Below are positions 41,535 to 50,239 of a stretch of DNA of 64,000 bases, piece after piece. Position 1 is the first letter of the stretch. The number at the start of each line of letters is the position of its first letter. The notes beneath the pieces were generated by a model, which saw nothing but the letters and a program-made list of their open reading frames with translations, did not search any database and was not told the origin of the DNA. Position numbers and translations under genes: made by a program. Source of the stretch: Verrucosispora sioxanthis (GTDB lineage Bacteria > Actinomycetota > Actinomycetes > Mycobacteriales > Micromonosporaceae); contig NZ_SAIY01000008.1 of the NCBI RefSeq assembly GCF_010560025.1, positions 124,001 through 188,000 of the forward strand, read 5' to 3'.

Positions 41535-42529
41535 TCGGTACCGTCGGCGGGCAGGCGGTCCGGTAGCCCGAGCCGCGGGAACTGGTCGTCGTGGAAGGTG
41601 ACGATCTCGGCGATCGCCCCGCCGGTGACCCGCAGCACGTCGATGGTCAGCGGCAGGTACGCGCCCTCCCGCTTGCGCAGGTGGTAGAAGGCGACGGCGG
41701 GCTGCCGGTTCACCCGGGTCTCGACGGCGCGCAGGCCCGTCATGCCCACGAAGCCGCTGCTGATCCAGTCCTCGACCACCACGTCGCGGCCGACGTGCAG
41801 GCCCGGGGTGGGTGGCATCGAGCAGCGCACGTCCTCGCGCAGCAGCGCGGCGAGACCGTCGATGTCGGTGGCCACGCTGGCCTCGGTGTAGCGGCGCACC
41901 AGCTCCCGCGTCCCGGCGTCCTCCCCACCGCCGGTCCAGTCCTGCCGCTCGGCGGGCAGATGCTCCCGCATGCCCGCGCGGGCCCGCTGCAGCGCGCTGT
42001 TCACCGAGTGGACCGAGTCGCCGAGCAGCTCCGCGACGTCCTTCGCCGGCCAGCCGAGCACGTCCCGCAGGATCAGCACGGCCCGTGGGCGTGGCGCCAG
42101 GTGCTGGACCGCGACCAGGTACGCCAACTCGATCGTCTCCCGGGCGACGGCGACGACCTCCGGCTCGTCCTCGACGCCGGCGGCCAGCTCGTCGAGCAGC
42201 CGGTCCGGGTAGGGCTGCAACCACCGCACCTCGCCGCCGGACGCCGGCTCCGGGCGGCACCTGGCGAGCAGATCCAGGCAGGCGTTGGTGGCGATCCGGT
42301 ACAGCCAGGCCCGGAACGTGGACCGACCCGCGAAGGTCTCCCGCCGCCGCCAGGCGCGCAGGAACGTCTCCTGCACGGTGTCCTCGGCATCCTCGAACGA
42401 CCCGAGCATCCGGTAACAGTGCACGTGCAGTTCCCGCCGGTGCCGCTGCGCCAGCCCCGAGAATGCCGGCTCGTCGATGTCCCCCAGGCCGCCCACACCG
42501 AGCTCCTTCGGCCGCGTGTCCGCGTTCAT
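41531..42529 (-). CDS. ECF sigma factor with C-terminal SnoaL-like domain
   Basis: 332-residue extracytoplasmic-function sigma factor. Region 2 has HVHCYRMLGSFEDAEDTVQETFLRAWR and the -10-binding FRAWLYRIATNACLDLL. Region 4 is APRPRAVLILRDVLGWPAKDVAELLGDSVHSVNSALQRAR. The last 120 residues form a SnoaL/NTF2-like fold (LVRRYTEASVATDIDGLAALL, then VTFHDDQFPRLGLP), which in this group probably replaces an anti-sigma factor as the sensor. The ATG at 42529 begins the sigma fold; the frame is open further upstream. Confidence 0.92.
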   Translation of the reverse strand: MNADTRPKELGVGGLGDIDEPAFSGLAQRHRRELHVHCYRMLGSFEDAEDTVQETFLRAWRRRETFAGRSTFRAWLYRIATNACLDLLARCRPEPASGGEVRWLQPYPDRLLDELAAGVEDEPEVVAVARETIELAYLVAVQHLAPRPRAVLILRDVLGWPAKDVAELLGDSVHSVNSALQRARAGMREHLPAERQDWTGGGEDAGTRELVRRYTEASVATDIDGLAALLREDVRCSMPPTPGLHVGRDVVVEDWISSGFVGMTGLRAVETRVNRQPAVAFYHLRKREGAYLPLTIDVLRVTGGAIAEIVTFHDDQFPRLGLPDRLPADGTE

Positions 42530-42714
42530 CACGTCATCCTCACGTCGTCGTGTCCCGTCGTAGGTATGACGGGTACGAGCGCGACAACTCATCACCGGGC
42601 TCGGTCCGCGTGTCGCGGGGTCCGCGGTCCCTGGGTGGCAAGGGCTTGACGCGCCAACTCCCATGAAGCATCGTCGATTGACACTCTCGAATGCCTTGAC
42701 CACGGGGAGCACTG

Positions 42715-43266
42715 ATGAAGGCCTTCATCACCACCACCCTCGTCGCCGCCCTGCTGCTGTCTCCCGGCAGCGCGCCCGCCGACCAGCCGGCAGCCGACCC
42801 GTCCTGCACCGGCCAGATCCACCCGAACCCGGGGTTCGAGCGTGGCACCGACGGTTGGGAGGCCGGCCCCCGCATCGTCGTGCTCGGCGACACGACCCGC
42901 CCCGCGCGCACCGGTCGCGCGTACGCCACCTTCGGCGGGTTGGACGTGACCCGCTCCGACCTGCTGCGTACCACCGTCACGGTGCCGGCCAACTGCGACC
43001 TGACGGTCCGCTTCTGGGTCCGGACCATCACCACCGAGACCAGCCGCGGCGACTACCTGAACGTCGGGCTGGCGGTCACCGGGATTCCCCCGAAGACCCG
43101 GTTCTCGCTGGCCTTCGACGGCGGACCGGAGTGGCGACAGTACTCCATGTCGACCGGGATCGCGGCGACCGAGCGCATCGCCACGGTCAGCTTCTTCGCC
43201 AGCGAGACGGCCGGCAACGGCGCCACGGCCTTCGACGTCGACAACGTCACCTTCCGGTTGAGCTGA
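42715..43266 (+). CDS. Secreted protein with carbohydrate-binding-like jelly-roll domain
   Basis: 183-residue exported protein. The signal peptide is MKAFITTTLVAALLLSPGSAPA, with cleavage likely near APA-DQ. The mature part has NPGFERGTDGWEA, AYATFGGLDVTRSDLLRTTVTVP and FDVDNVTFRLS, the pattern of CBM-like galactose-binding jelly rolls usually attached to larger hydrolases. No catalytic domain is present. GGGGAG lies 6 bases before the ATG. It diverges from the sigma-factor gene, which could control it. Confidence 0.8.
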   Translation: MKAFITTTLVAALLLSPGSAPADQPAADPSCTGQIHPNPGFERGTDGWEAGPRIVVLGDTTRPARTGRAYATFGGLDVTRSDLLRTTVTVPANCDLTVRFWVRTITTETSRGDYLNVGLAVTGIPPKTRFSLAFDGGPEWRQYSMSTGIAATERIATVSFFASETAGNGATAFDVDNVTFRLS

Positions 43267-43303
43267 CCGGGGCGTACGCCGGCTGGGCCTCGACCGGCGC
43301 GGG

Positions 43304-44071
43304 TCAGGCCGTCGAGGTCCAGCCGGCACCACCGAGGTCCAGGCGGTAGGTACGCACAGTGTCGCCGTCCGGTGTGGGTCGCGCCTGGCCCGCATCCCAC
43401 CCCAGACGCTCGTAGAACCCGGTCGCCCCCAGAGGTCCGGTAGAGGTCTGCGCCTCGACCCACCTGGCACCGGTGCTGGCGACCAGCTCGACGAACCGCT
43501 CGGCCAGCAGCATTCCGACGCCGCTCTTGCGCCAGTCCGGTCGCACCGCCAGCGCGGTCATGACCGCCACCTGTGGTGCCGACACCGACTCGGCTCGCTC
43601 CCGGGAGCGCACGGCCGCCCGACGACGTGACACCCGACGGGCCCACGGCCGGAACCGGGTCCGCACGACACGCAGGGCGACCCGGGGCCGGAGAACCAGC
43701 GCGGCCAGGCCGGCGAGGGCGAGGGACGCCATGGCACGCCGGTCCCTCGCCAACTCGGCGGTGTACCCGGCATGATCGGCGGTGCCCAGCACGAACCCGA
43801 CAATCTCGTCCTGCGGGGCAGCGGCGTCGATGACGACCACGCCCACCCCGTACCGCGATGTCAGGATCGTGCGGTGCCAGCGACGCACGAAGCGGGCACC
43901 GAGCGACGGAAACAGCCCGATCGGAAGCAACGCGACATGGGCGCGGGACGTCGCCGGAAGATCCTCGCGTTCCGCCGGCCGCAGCACGAGCCGGTCCGCG
44001 GCGTGCTCAGGGGTCGACGGCGCGACGATACTCCACCGGAGATCGTCGACAATGCCTCGCGGGATGCGCAT
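43304..44071 (-). CDS. GNAT acetyltransferase family protein
   Basis: 255-residue acetyltransferase with the acetyl-CoA loop in VRPDWRKSGVGMLLAERFVELV (about residue 180) and the closing GATGFYERLGWDAG. Between the first strands and the loop, about 50 Arg-rich residues (RPRVALRVVRTRFRPWARRV) are inserted. The start is ATG at 44071. Substrate unknown. Two hairpins separate it from the small membrane-protein gene upstream. Confidence 0.85.
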   Translation of the reverse strand: MRIPRGIVDDLRWSIVAPSTPEHAADRLVLRPAEREDLPATSRAHVALLPIGLFPSLGARFVRRWHRTILTSRYGVGVVVIDAAAPQDEIVGFVLGTADHAGYTAELARDRRAMASLALAGLAALVLRPRVALRVVRTRFRPWARRVSRRRAAVRSRERAESVSAPQVAVMTALAVRPDWRKSGVGMLLAERFVELVASTGARWVEAQTSTGPLGATGFYERLGWDAGQARPTPDGDTVRTYRLDLGGAGWTSTA

Positions 44072-44123
44072 GACCTCAGCCTCCCTTCGGCACCGTCTAC
44101 CCGCTCAGGGCGACCGGCCACAG

Positions 44124-44147
44124 GGGGACCGGGGACAGCCGGTCCCC
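44124..44147. terminator. Hairpin, possible terminator
   Basis: GGGGACCGG, a 6-base loop, then CCGGTCCCC: a perfect 9-base stem. It lies between the small membrane-protein gene (leftward, ending 44283) and the acetyltransferase start. No T run follows, as is common for actinobacterial hairpin terminators. Confidence 0.4.
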
Positions 44148-44205
44148 GTTGGCTGAACCCAGATCAACAGTGTCCGTGACAGACGGCCGGGTATCCGCAA
44201 CCGGA

Positions 44206-44234
44206 GGCGCCCGGCGACGGGACGACCGGGCGCC
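44206..44234. terminator. Hairpin, possible terminator
   Basis: GGCGCCCGG, an 11-base loop, then CCGGGCGCC: a perfect 9-base GC stem about 50 bases after the stop of the leftward small membrane-protein gene. With the hairpin at 44124 it forms a tandem pair that could end that transcript. Confidence 0.45.
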
Positions 44235-44282
44235 GCAGACCGCGCCAGGCCGGCTCAGGTGCGCACCGACGACGTCCGGCAC

Positions 44283-44429
44283 CTATTCGGTGATCACTGG
44301 CCAGGCATAGGCCAGCAGGGCGAACGCCGCTCCGAGCAGGGCGAGCGAGACACCCCGGGTGGAGATGGGCAGCGCGGCCAGCACGAGCAGGATGACCGCG
44401 ACGACATAGAGGAATGCCTGTACCGACAT
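44283..44429 (-). CDS. Small two-helix membrane protein
   Basis: 48-residue protein made almost wholly of two hydrophobic helices: FLYVVAVILLVLAALPIS and SLALLGAAFALLAYAWPVI, joined by a TRGV turn. AGGA lies 8 bases before the ATG. Such short proteins are common and conserved in actinomycetes, but their role is not known. Confidence 0.78.
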   Translation of the reverse strand: MSVQAFLYVVAVILLVLAALPISTRGVSLALLGAAFALLAYAWPVITE

Positions 44430-44614
44430 GGTGTGTTCCTTCGGGGGTGGGACGATGGGCGGATCGCTCTCTACCCCCGGCGTCCGGGCCGCCAAACCCT
44501 TGCCTGCCCTGGCATCGTGCGTCGAGCGGTTGACCCCGGCTCGTGCCACGGTGGGAGGCGAGTCTCCCGCCTGAGCCGGATGTGTCCCACCGGGGTCCCG
44601 GCGAGCATGTCGGT

Positions 44615-45883
44615 ATGTCGCGTACTCATCGGACACTGAAGATCGTGGCCACCAGCGTCGCGCTGGTGGCCACCATCGCCGTCGTACCCGCATCCGCCAC
44701 CGCGCGGCCGGATTCCGCGGCGCGGCCGGCCACCGGCGGGCCGGATCGCGCCGCGTTGCGCGCCGCCCTCGCCGCGGTACCCGAAGCCGGCGCCCCGGGC
44801 GTGCTGGTCGCCGTGCGCGAGGGCCGGCGCGACTGGCGTGACGCCGCCGGCCAGGCCTACCTGACCAGACCTCAACCCATGCGGCCGCAGATGCGGCACC
44901 GGATCGGCAGCATCACCAAGACGTTCGTCGCCACCACCGTGCTCCAACTCGTCGACGAGGGCCGGTTGAGCCTGGACGACCCGATCGGGCGGTGGCTGCC
45001 CGACATCGTGCCGGACGAGCTCGGCACCGAGGTCACCGTCCGGATGCTGCTCAACCACACAAGCGGCATCGGCAACTACACCAACGCCATGATCAACTCG
45101 TACGCGGCGATCGACCAGATGCGGGTCACCACGTACGCTCCGGCCGACCTGGTGGCCATCGGCCTGGCCCTGCCACCGACAAACGCTCCCGGTGCCCGGT
45201 TCAGCTACTCGAACACCAACTACCTCCTGGCCGGACTGCTGATCGAGACGATCACCGGCAACGACGCGGCGGCCGAGGTCCAGCGGCGCATTCTGCGACC
45301 ACTGAAACTCACCGACACGTTCTTCCCGGGCACCGACGCGCGGATCCGTGGCCCACACAGTGGCGCCTACTTCGCCCCGTTCGGAGTGCGTGATCTCAGC
45401 GAGTTCAACATGAGCTGGGCGTGGACGGCCGGCGAGATGATCGCCACCACGGCGGATCTGAACACCTTCTTCCGGGCACTGCTCGGCGGCGACCTGCTCA
45501 GCCCGGCCACTCTCGACGAGATGCTCACCGCCGTACCGATGCTGCCCGAACAGCCCGCCGCCGGCAGCTACGGTCTCGGCATCTACTCGCTGCCGACCCC
45601 GTGCGGCGAGTTCTGGGGCCACGACGGCGCGGTCATCGGCCACCTGACGATCTCACTGCACAGCCGCGACGGCGCCCGTCAGCTGTCGTCCGGCATCAAC
45701 ATCAGCCACTACCAGGTCGGCCTGCCCGATCCGCACCCGATCGACATCGCCTGGAACACGTTGCTGGGCACCGCGATCTGCCCGGCCGACGAGGCGGGCA
45801 GCCGTTCGGCAGTGACCATTGCGCCGTTGCCGAGCGTGACCCGGTTGCCGGGCAACAACGACGCGCCGGTGGCGGTGCCCTGA
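44615..45883 (+). CDS. Secreted beta-lactamase-family serine hydrolase (D,D-peptidase-like)
   Basis: 422-residue exported class C-type serine hydrolase. A signal peptide (TLKIVATSVALVATIAVVPASATA) is followed by the catalytic SITK motif (about residue 96), the YSNTNY second motif (about 207) and HDGAVIG as the third. It resembles D-aminopeptidases and D-Ala-D-Ala carboxypeptidases rather than resistance beta-lactamases. The ATG at 44615 begins the signal peptide. A strong hairpin follows the stop. Confidence 0.9.
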   Translation: MSRTHRTLKIVATSVALVATIAVVPASATARPDSAARPATGGPDRAALRAALAAVPEAGAPGVLVAVREGRRDWRDAAGQAYLTRPQPMRPQMRHRIGSITKTFVATTVLQLVDEGRLSLDDPIGRWLPDIVPDELGTEVTVRMLLNHTSGIGNYTNAMINSYAAIDQMRVTTYAPADLVAIGLALPPTNAPGARFSYSNTNYLLAGLLIETITGNDAAAEVQRRILRPLKLTDTFFPGTDARIRGPHSGAYFAPFGVRDLSEFNMSWAWTAGEMIATTADLNTFFRALLGGDLLSPATLDEMLTAVPMLPEQPAAGSYGLGIYSLPTPCGEFWGHDGAVIGHLTISLHSRDGARQLSSGINISHYQVGLPDPHPIDIAWNTLLGTAICPADEAGSRSAVTIAPLPSVTRLPGNNDAPVAVP

Positions 45884-45900
45884 CCCGAGTCCGCTCCTCG

Positions 45901-45939
45901 GTGATCCCCTGACGGCAGATCGGTCCGTCAGGGGATCAC
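45901..45939 (+). terminator. Strong hairpin terminator after the serine hydrolase gene
   Basis: A perfect 15-base stem, GTGATCCCCTGACGG and its complement, with a 9-base loop, starting 18 bases after the stop at 45883. No T run follows. It is the longest perfect hairpin I found in the window. Confidence 0.7.
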
Positions 45940-46063
45940 GCCGTTGCACCGCCGGCACAGCCCGGTCCGGACGGTGGCGGCCGGAGCCGGGAGAACCGCG
46001 ACGGTCACATCCGGGGTTCTGTCGGTGTCCTGGGGGTGCAACCGTCCGCGAAGGGAGTCAGAC

Positions 46064-47260
46064 ATGGCAGCAGGAACCAGGGTGGTAGTGATCGGCGGCG
46101 GATTCGCCGGCGTGATGGCCGCCAATCGGCTGACGCAACGCGACGACGTCGCCGTCACCATGGTGAATCCACGGCCGGACTTCGTCATCCGGCTCCGGCT
46201 GCACCACGTGGTCGCCGGCGTCCACGACGCGGTCGCGCCGTACCGACAGGTGCTGGCCGAGGGCGTTCGGCTCGTCCAGGACACCGTCACGGCAGTCGAC
46301 GCAGCTCAGCGCAGGGTGACGCTGCTGGGCGGCGGCACCCTCGGCTACGACTACCTCGTCTACGCGGCAGGCAGTGCGAGTGCCGAACCACGTGTTCCCG
46401 GCGCGGCCGAGTTCGCCCACCCGATGGCCACACTCGAGGCGGCGCGGCGGCTGCGTGCGATCCTCGACGACCGGCCTCCGGCGACCCCGGTGACTGTCGT
46501 CGGAGCCGGGCCCACCGGCATCGAAACCGCGGCCGAACTGGCCGAGCGGGGCCAGCGGGTCAGTCTGGTCTGCGGGGACGCGCTCGGCGCGTACCTGCAC
46601 CCGACGGCACGGCGTGCCGCCGCCAGGTCGCTCACCAGGATCGGCGTGGACGTCCTGGCCGGTCCCGGCACCGAGGTCACCGAGGTCACGCGGGACGCGG
46701 TGCGGCTCGAAGACGGTCGTACGCTGCCGAGTGCGATCACCGTCTGGACCGCGGGCTTCGGGGTGCCGGATCTGGCCACGCGCAGCGGGTTGCGGACCGA
46801 CGCCATCGGACGCCTGATCACCGACGAGACGCTGACCAGCGTCGACGACGAGCGCATCGTCGCGGCCGGGGACTCGGCCGCGCCGTCCGGCGTGCCGTAC
46901 CGGATGAGCGCGTACACGGCGAGTTGCCTCGGCGCGCACGCCGCCGACACGGTACTGCGGCGCATCGCGGGCACCACCTGTGAACCGGCGAGTGTCTTCT
47001 TCGGCGCCATGTGCGTCGGCCTGGGCTCGCATGCCGGCATCTACCAGCTCGCCGGCCGCGACGACATCGCGAACAGGATGTTCGTCGGCGGCCGCCTCGG
47101 CGCGAGACTCAAGGCCCTCACCTACCGGTTCGCCGTCGGGCACCTCACCCGGGAGGCCCGCAGGCCCGGATCGCACCGGTGGCTCGGCAACAACAGCCGT
47201 CGGCGACTGCTTCAGGCCCAGCCGGGCCCGGGATTGGCCGCCGCCGAGCGCCCGGCGTAG
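46064..47260 (+). CDS. NADH dehydrogenase (type II)-like FAD/NAD(P)-binding oxidoreductase
   Basis: 398-residue two-dinucleotide-binding flavoprotein. The FAD site is VVVIGGGFAGVMAANRL (residues 6-20), the NAD site is TVVGAGPTGIETAAELAERG (about 145), and the FAD-closing motif is ERIVAAGDSAAP. It resembles type II NADH dehydrogenases and transporter-associated flavoproteins. AAGGGAG lies 6 bases before the ATG at 46064. It converges on the acetyltransferase gene. Confidence 0.88.
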   Translation: MAAGTRVVVIGGGFAGVMAANRLTQRDDVAVTMVNPRPDFVIRLRLHHVVAGVHDAVAPYRQVLAEGVRLVQDTVTAVDAAQRRVTLLGGGTLGYDYLVYAAGSASAEPRVPGAAEFAHPMATLEAARRLRAILDDRPPATPVTVVGAGPTGIETAAELAERGQRVSLVCGDALGAYLHPTARRAAARSLTRIGVDVLAGPGTEVTEVTRDAVRLEDGRTLPSAITVWTAGFGVPDLATRSGLRTDAIGRLITDETLTSVDDERIVAAGDSAAPSGVPYRMSAYTASCLGAHAADTVLRRIAGTTCEPASVFFGAMCVGLGSHAGIYQLAGRDDIANRMFVGGRLGARLKALTYRFAVGHLTREARRPGSHRWLGNNSRRRLLQAQPGPGLAAAERPA

Positions 47261-47279
47261 CCCGGCTGCCCGATGGCGG

Positions 47280-47837
47280 CTACCGAGCGCGGCCGGGCAG
47301 GGCGATCTCGAAGTGCACGGTCCGGTACGTGTCGTCGTCGCCCGCACGCGGGTCGTGGACCGGCGTGGCCAGGCTCCGCCAGAACGGCTCGGCGCCGTCG
47401 ACGCGCGGGTCCGTGTGCAGATAGAGCGCACGGTAGCGGGGCTGCCGGGCGACGAAGTCGACGGCGAGGCCGACGAGTGCCCGGGCGAGACCGCAGCGTC
47501 GGTGTTCCGGTCGGACGTAGACCCGGAACAGCTGCGCGGTGGTGTCGTCCGGGTAGCGCTGGGCGAGGAAGCCCGGGTGCGGTGGGCTCTTGGGCCCGCC
47601 GGCGCGTACCGCGGTGGTGCCGACGACCTCGTCGCCCTTGGTGGCGACGAACAGGGCGTGCCGCTCCGGCGCGAGGTAGGTGCCGTCCAGGTCGATGACA
47701 TCCCGGTGCCAGTCGGGCCGGTAGCCGTAGCCGAAGTCGCGGTAGAAGGTGTCGAGCATGACGCCGCGGGCGCCGTCGAGGTGCCGGCGGTCGGCCGGCT
47801 GGACCTCGTACGGGCCGACGTTGTGCGGGTACTGCAT
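47280..47837 (-). CDS. GNAT acetyltransferase, last gene of the metallophore-type operon
   Basis: 185-residue acetyltransferase. The acetyl-CoA loop is seen in FRVYVRPEHRRCGLARALVGLAV (about residue 110). GGAGG stands 4 bases before the ATG at 47837; an ATG at 47852 overlaps the transporter stop (ATGA), so coupling is possible either way. As the tenth gene of the leftward operon it may acetylate the chelator, an intermediate, or give self-protection. Confidence 0.87.
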   Translation of the reverse strand: MQYPHNVGPYEVQPADRRHLDGARGVMLDTFYRDFGYGYRPDWHRDVIDLDGTYLAPERHALFVATKGDEVVGTTAVRAGGPKSPPHPGFLAQRYPDDTTAQLFRVYVRPEHRRCGLARALVGLAVDFVARQPRYRALYLHTDPRVDGAEPFWRSLATPVHDPRAGDDDTYRTVHFEIALPGRAR

Positions 47838-47848
47838 GGTTCCTCCGG

Positions 47849-50239
47849 TCATGGGTTGGACGGTGCCGTGGCGGTCGCCGGGTCGATGTGCAGCAGCGCG
47901 CGGGTCAGCGGGTGGTGTGCGTGGTGGAGCAGGGCGTCGGCCGGGCCGCTGTCGACGACGACTCCGTCGTCGAGAACGACGATGTGGTCGGCGAGGTGAG
48001 CCACGACGTCGCGATCGTGGCTGATCACGACGACGGTCAGCTCGAGGTCGCGTCGCAGCTCGTCGAGGAGGGTGAGGATGCCGTGCCGGGTGATGCGGTC
48101 GAGCCCGGCGGTCGTCTCGTCGCAGATCAGCACGCGGGGTCCGCTGGCCAGCGCGCGGGCGAGCGCCGCGCGGTGCAGTTCGCCGCCGGAGAGCCGGTCG
48201 GGACGCCGAGTCGCGGTGTGTTGGGCCAGACCTACCCGGTCGAGCAGGTGCCGGGCGGTGTGGTGGGCCTGTTCCGGCGTGGCGTCGCGCAGGCGTCGCG
48301 CGGGCCTGCCGATCTGGTCCACCACCGGCCGGTAGGGGTCGAAGCTGGCCCGGGCGTCCTGGAAGACGTACTGGATGGCGCCGAGCTCGTGTGGCGGGCG
48401 TCGGTCGAGGTGCGCGGCGAGGCGCTGCCCGGCGAGGGACACCTGCCCGGTGTGGACCGGGTGCAGGCCGGCGATGCACCTGGCGAGGGTGGTCTTGCCA
48501 CTACCGGACCGGCCGACCACGGCCAGGCAGCGTCCGGCCGCCACGGCCAGGTTGACGTCGCGGAGCACGTCGCGCTGCCGACCGCCGTCGCGGTGGGCGG
48601 CGCTCAGATTGGTGACGCTTAGCAGCGACCGGTCCGGTCGGACCGTCGCCGGTGGCCGGGCCGGTGGTGTGGCGAGCAACTGCTGGGTGTGCCGGTGGCG
48701 CGGTACGGCGAGCACCTCGGTGGCCGGGCCGGATTCGACGGCGGCGCCTCGGTGCAGCACGAGGATCTGGTTGGCCACGGCCCTGACGAGGTGCAGGTCG
48801 TGGCTGAGCAGGATGACGGCGATGCCGGCTCGGGCGAGTTTCGTCAGCTCTGCGGCGACGGCGTCGCGGGTGAGCGCGTCCTGTCCGGTGGTGGGTTCGT
48901 CGGCGATGAGCAGGACGGCGTGGGCCAGCAGGGCGTGGGCGATGACGAGGCGTTGCTGCTGTCCGCCGGAGAGCTGGTGGGGAAACCGGCGCAGGAACCG
49001 GCGGTCGGTCGGCAGGCTGACGCGTGCGAGGGTGGCCGCCACCGTACGTCCGCGGGCGCCGCGGCTGGCGCCGGGTGCCTGGTGCCGGGCGATCTCGTGG
49101 AGCACGGCACCGATGCGGCGTACGGGGTGCAGGGCGGCACCGGGTTGCTGAGGTACGTAGCCGACGGTGCCGGGTTCCGGCGGGCTGGCAGTCGTGACCG
49201 GCCGACCGGCCAGGGTGATGGAGCCGGTGTGGGTGACGCCGGGGGTCACCTCGCCGAGCAGGGCGCGGGCGGTGGTGGTCTTGCCGCTGCCGGATGCGCC
49301 GATGACGGCGAGGATCTCGCCGGCTCGCAGGCTGAAGGAGACGCCGTCGACAAGCGTCCGGTCGGCGGTCGTGGCCGCCAGCTCCCGCACCTGGAGGAGG
49401 GCGTCGGGCGCGTGCGCGCGGTCGCCGGTCGTGGCCGGTGCGGGTGGCGGTGCCGGGCTGGGGACGGCAGTGGTGTGCAGCATCCGATCGGTGACCAGGT
49501 TGAAGCCGACGGCCAGGCAGATGATGAGCGCGGCCGGCACGGCGACGGACCAGGGTTGCAGGAACAGGCCGGTGCGATTGCGGTCCACCATGACGGCCCA
49601 GTCCGCGGCGTCGGGTGCCACGCCGATGCCCAGGAAGCTGGCGGTGGCCACCAGGTAGATGGCGCCGATGAACCGGACTCCGGCGTCGGCCAGCAGGACC
49701 CGGCGGATGCCGGTGCCGACGTAGCCGGGACCACGTCGCCACCAGGTCTCGCGGTACAGGCGCATCGCCTCCATGGCCGGCCCGTGGGCCAGCGGCAGCG
49801 CGGCGGCCCGGGTGATCCGGGTGATCTCCGGCAGCCCGATCAGCGCGACGATCCCGACGAGGGTGAGCGGGCCGGGCGGCGCGGTGGCGGCCAGCAGGAT
49901 CAGCAGCAGCAGCGACGGCACCGCCAGCGCCAGGTCCAGGGGGCGCATGAGCAGCTCGTCGACCCACCGGCGGCGGGTGGCGGCGGCCAGCAGACCGGCC
50001 GGCACGCCGAGGAGGTAGGCCAGCAACGTCGCGCTGACGGCGACCACGACGACGGACCGGCCGCCGAGCAGGACCTGCCGCGCCACGTCACGGCCGATGA
50101 AGTCGGTGCCCAGCAGGCCGTCGTCGGCGAACGGGAACGTGCGCTCACCCGGCTCGCCGGCCAACCACGGGCCGGTCACGGCCAGCGCGAGCGGCACCGC
50201 CAGCAGCACCGCTCCGGTCAGGGTGCGCAGCCGCCTCAC
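47849..50239 (-). CDS. Fused ABC importer: permease (DppC type) plus two ATPases (DppD-DppF type)
   Basis: 796-residue single chain with three units that are normally separate genes. Residues 1-265 are a peptide/nickel permease (DDGLLGTDFIGRDVARQVL, then PEITRITRAAALPLAHGPAM). Residues 285-535 are the first ATPase: Walker A IGASGSGKTTTARAL, signature LSGGQQQRL, Walker B LLIADEPTTGQD. Residues 555-796 are the second: VGRSGSGKTTLARCI, LSGGELHRAALARAL and VLICDETTAGLD. The GTG start overlaps the first permease stop. It energises uptake with the lone permease and binding protein next door. Confidence 0.92.
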   Translation of the reverse strand: MRRLRTLTGAVLLAVPLALAVTGPWLAGEPGERTFPFADDGLLGTDFIGRDVARQVLLGGRSVVVVAVSATLLAYLLGVPAGLLAAATRRRWVDELLMRPLDLALAVPSLLLLILLAATAPPGPLTLVGIVALIGLPEITRITRAAALPLAHGPAMEAMRLYRETWWRRGPGYVGTGIRRVLLADAGVRFIGAIYLVATASFLGIGVAPDAADWAVMVDRNRTGLFLQPWSVAVPAALIICLAVGFNLVTDRMLHTTAVPSPAPPPAPATTGDRAHAPDALLQVRELAATTADRTLVDGVSFSLRAGEILAVIGASGSGKTTTARALLGEVTPGVTHTGSITLAGRPVTTASPPEPGTVGYVPQQPGAALHPVRRIGAVLHEIARHQAPGASRGARGRTVAATLARVSLPTDRRFLRRFPHQLSGGQQQRLVIAHALLAHAVLLIADEPTTGQDALTRDAVAAELTKLARAGIAVILLSHDLHLVRAVANQILVLHRGAAVESGPATEVLAVPRHRHTQQLLATPPARPPATVRPDRSLLSVTNLSAAHRDGGRQRDVLRDVNLAVAAGRCLAVVGRSGSGKTTLARCIAGLHPVHTGQVSLAGQRLAAHLDRRPPHELGAIQYVFQDARASFDPYRPVVDQIGRPARRLRDATPEQAHHTARHLLDRVGLAQHTATRRPDRLSGGELHRAALARALASGPRVLICDETTAGLDRITRHGILTLLDELRRDLELTVVVISHDRDVVAHLADHIVVLDDGVVVDSGPADALLHHAHHPLTRALLHIDPATATAPSNP

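Noticed and set aside
42661..42714. TTGACA at 42678 as the -35 element of the secreted-protein gene
   Set aside because: No -10 hexamer is found at suitable spacing before the ribosome site.
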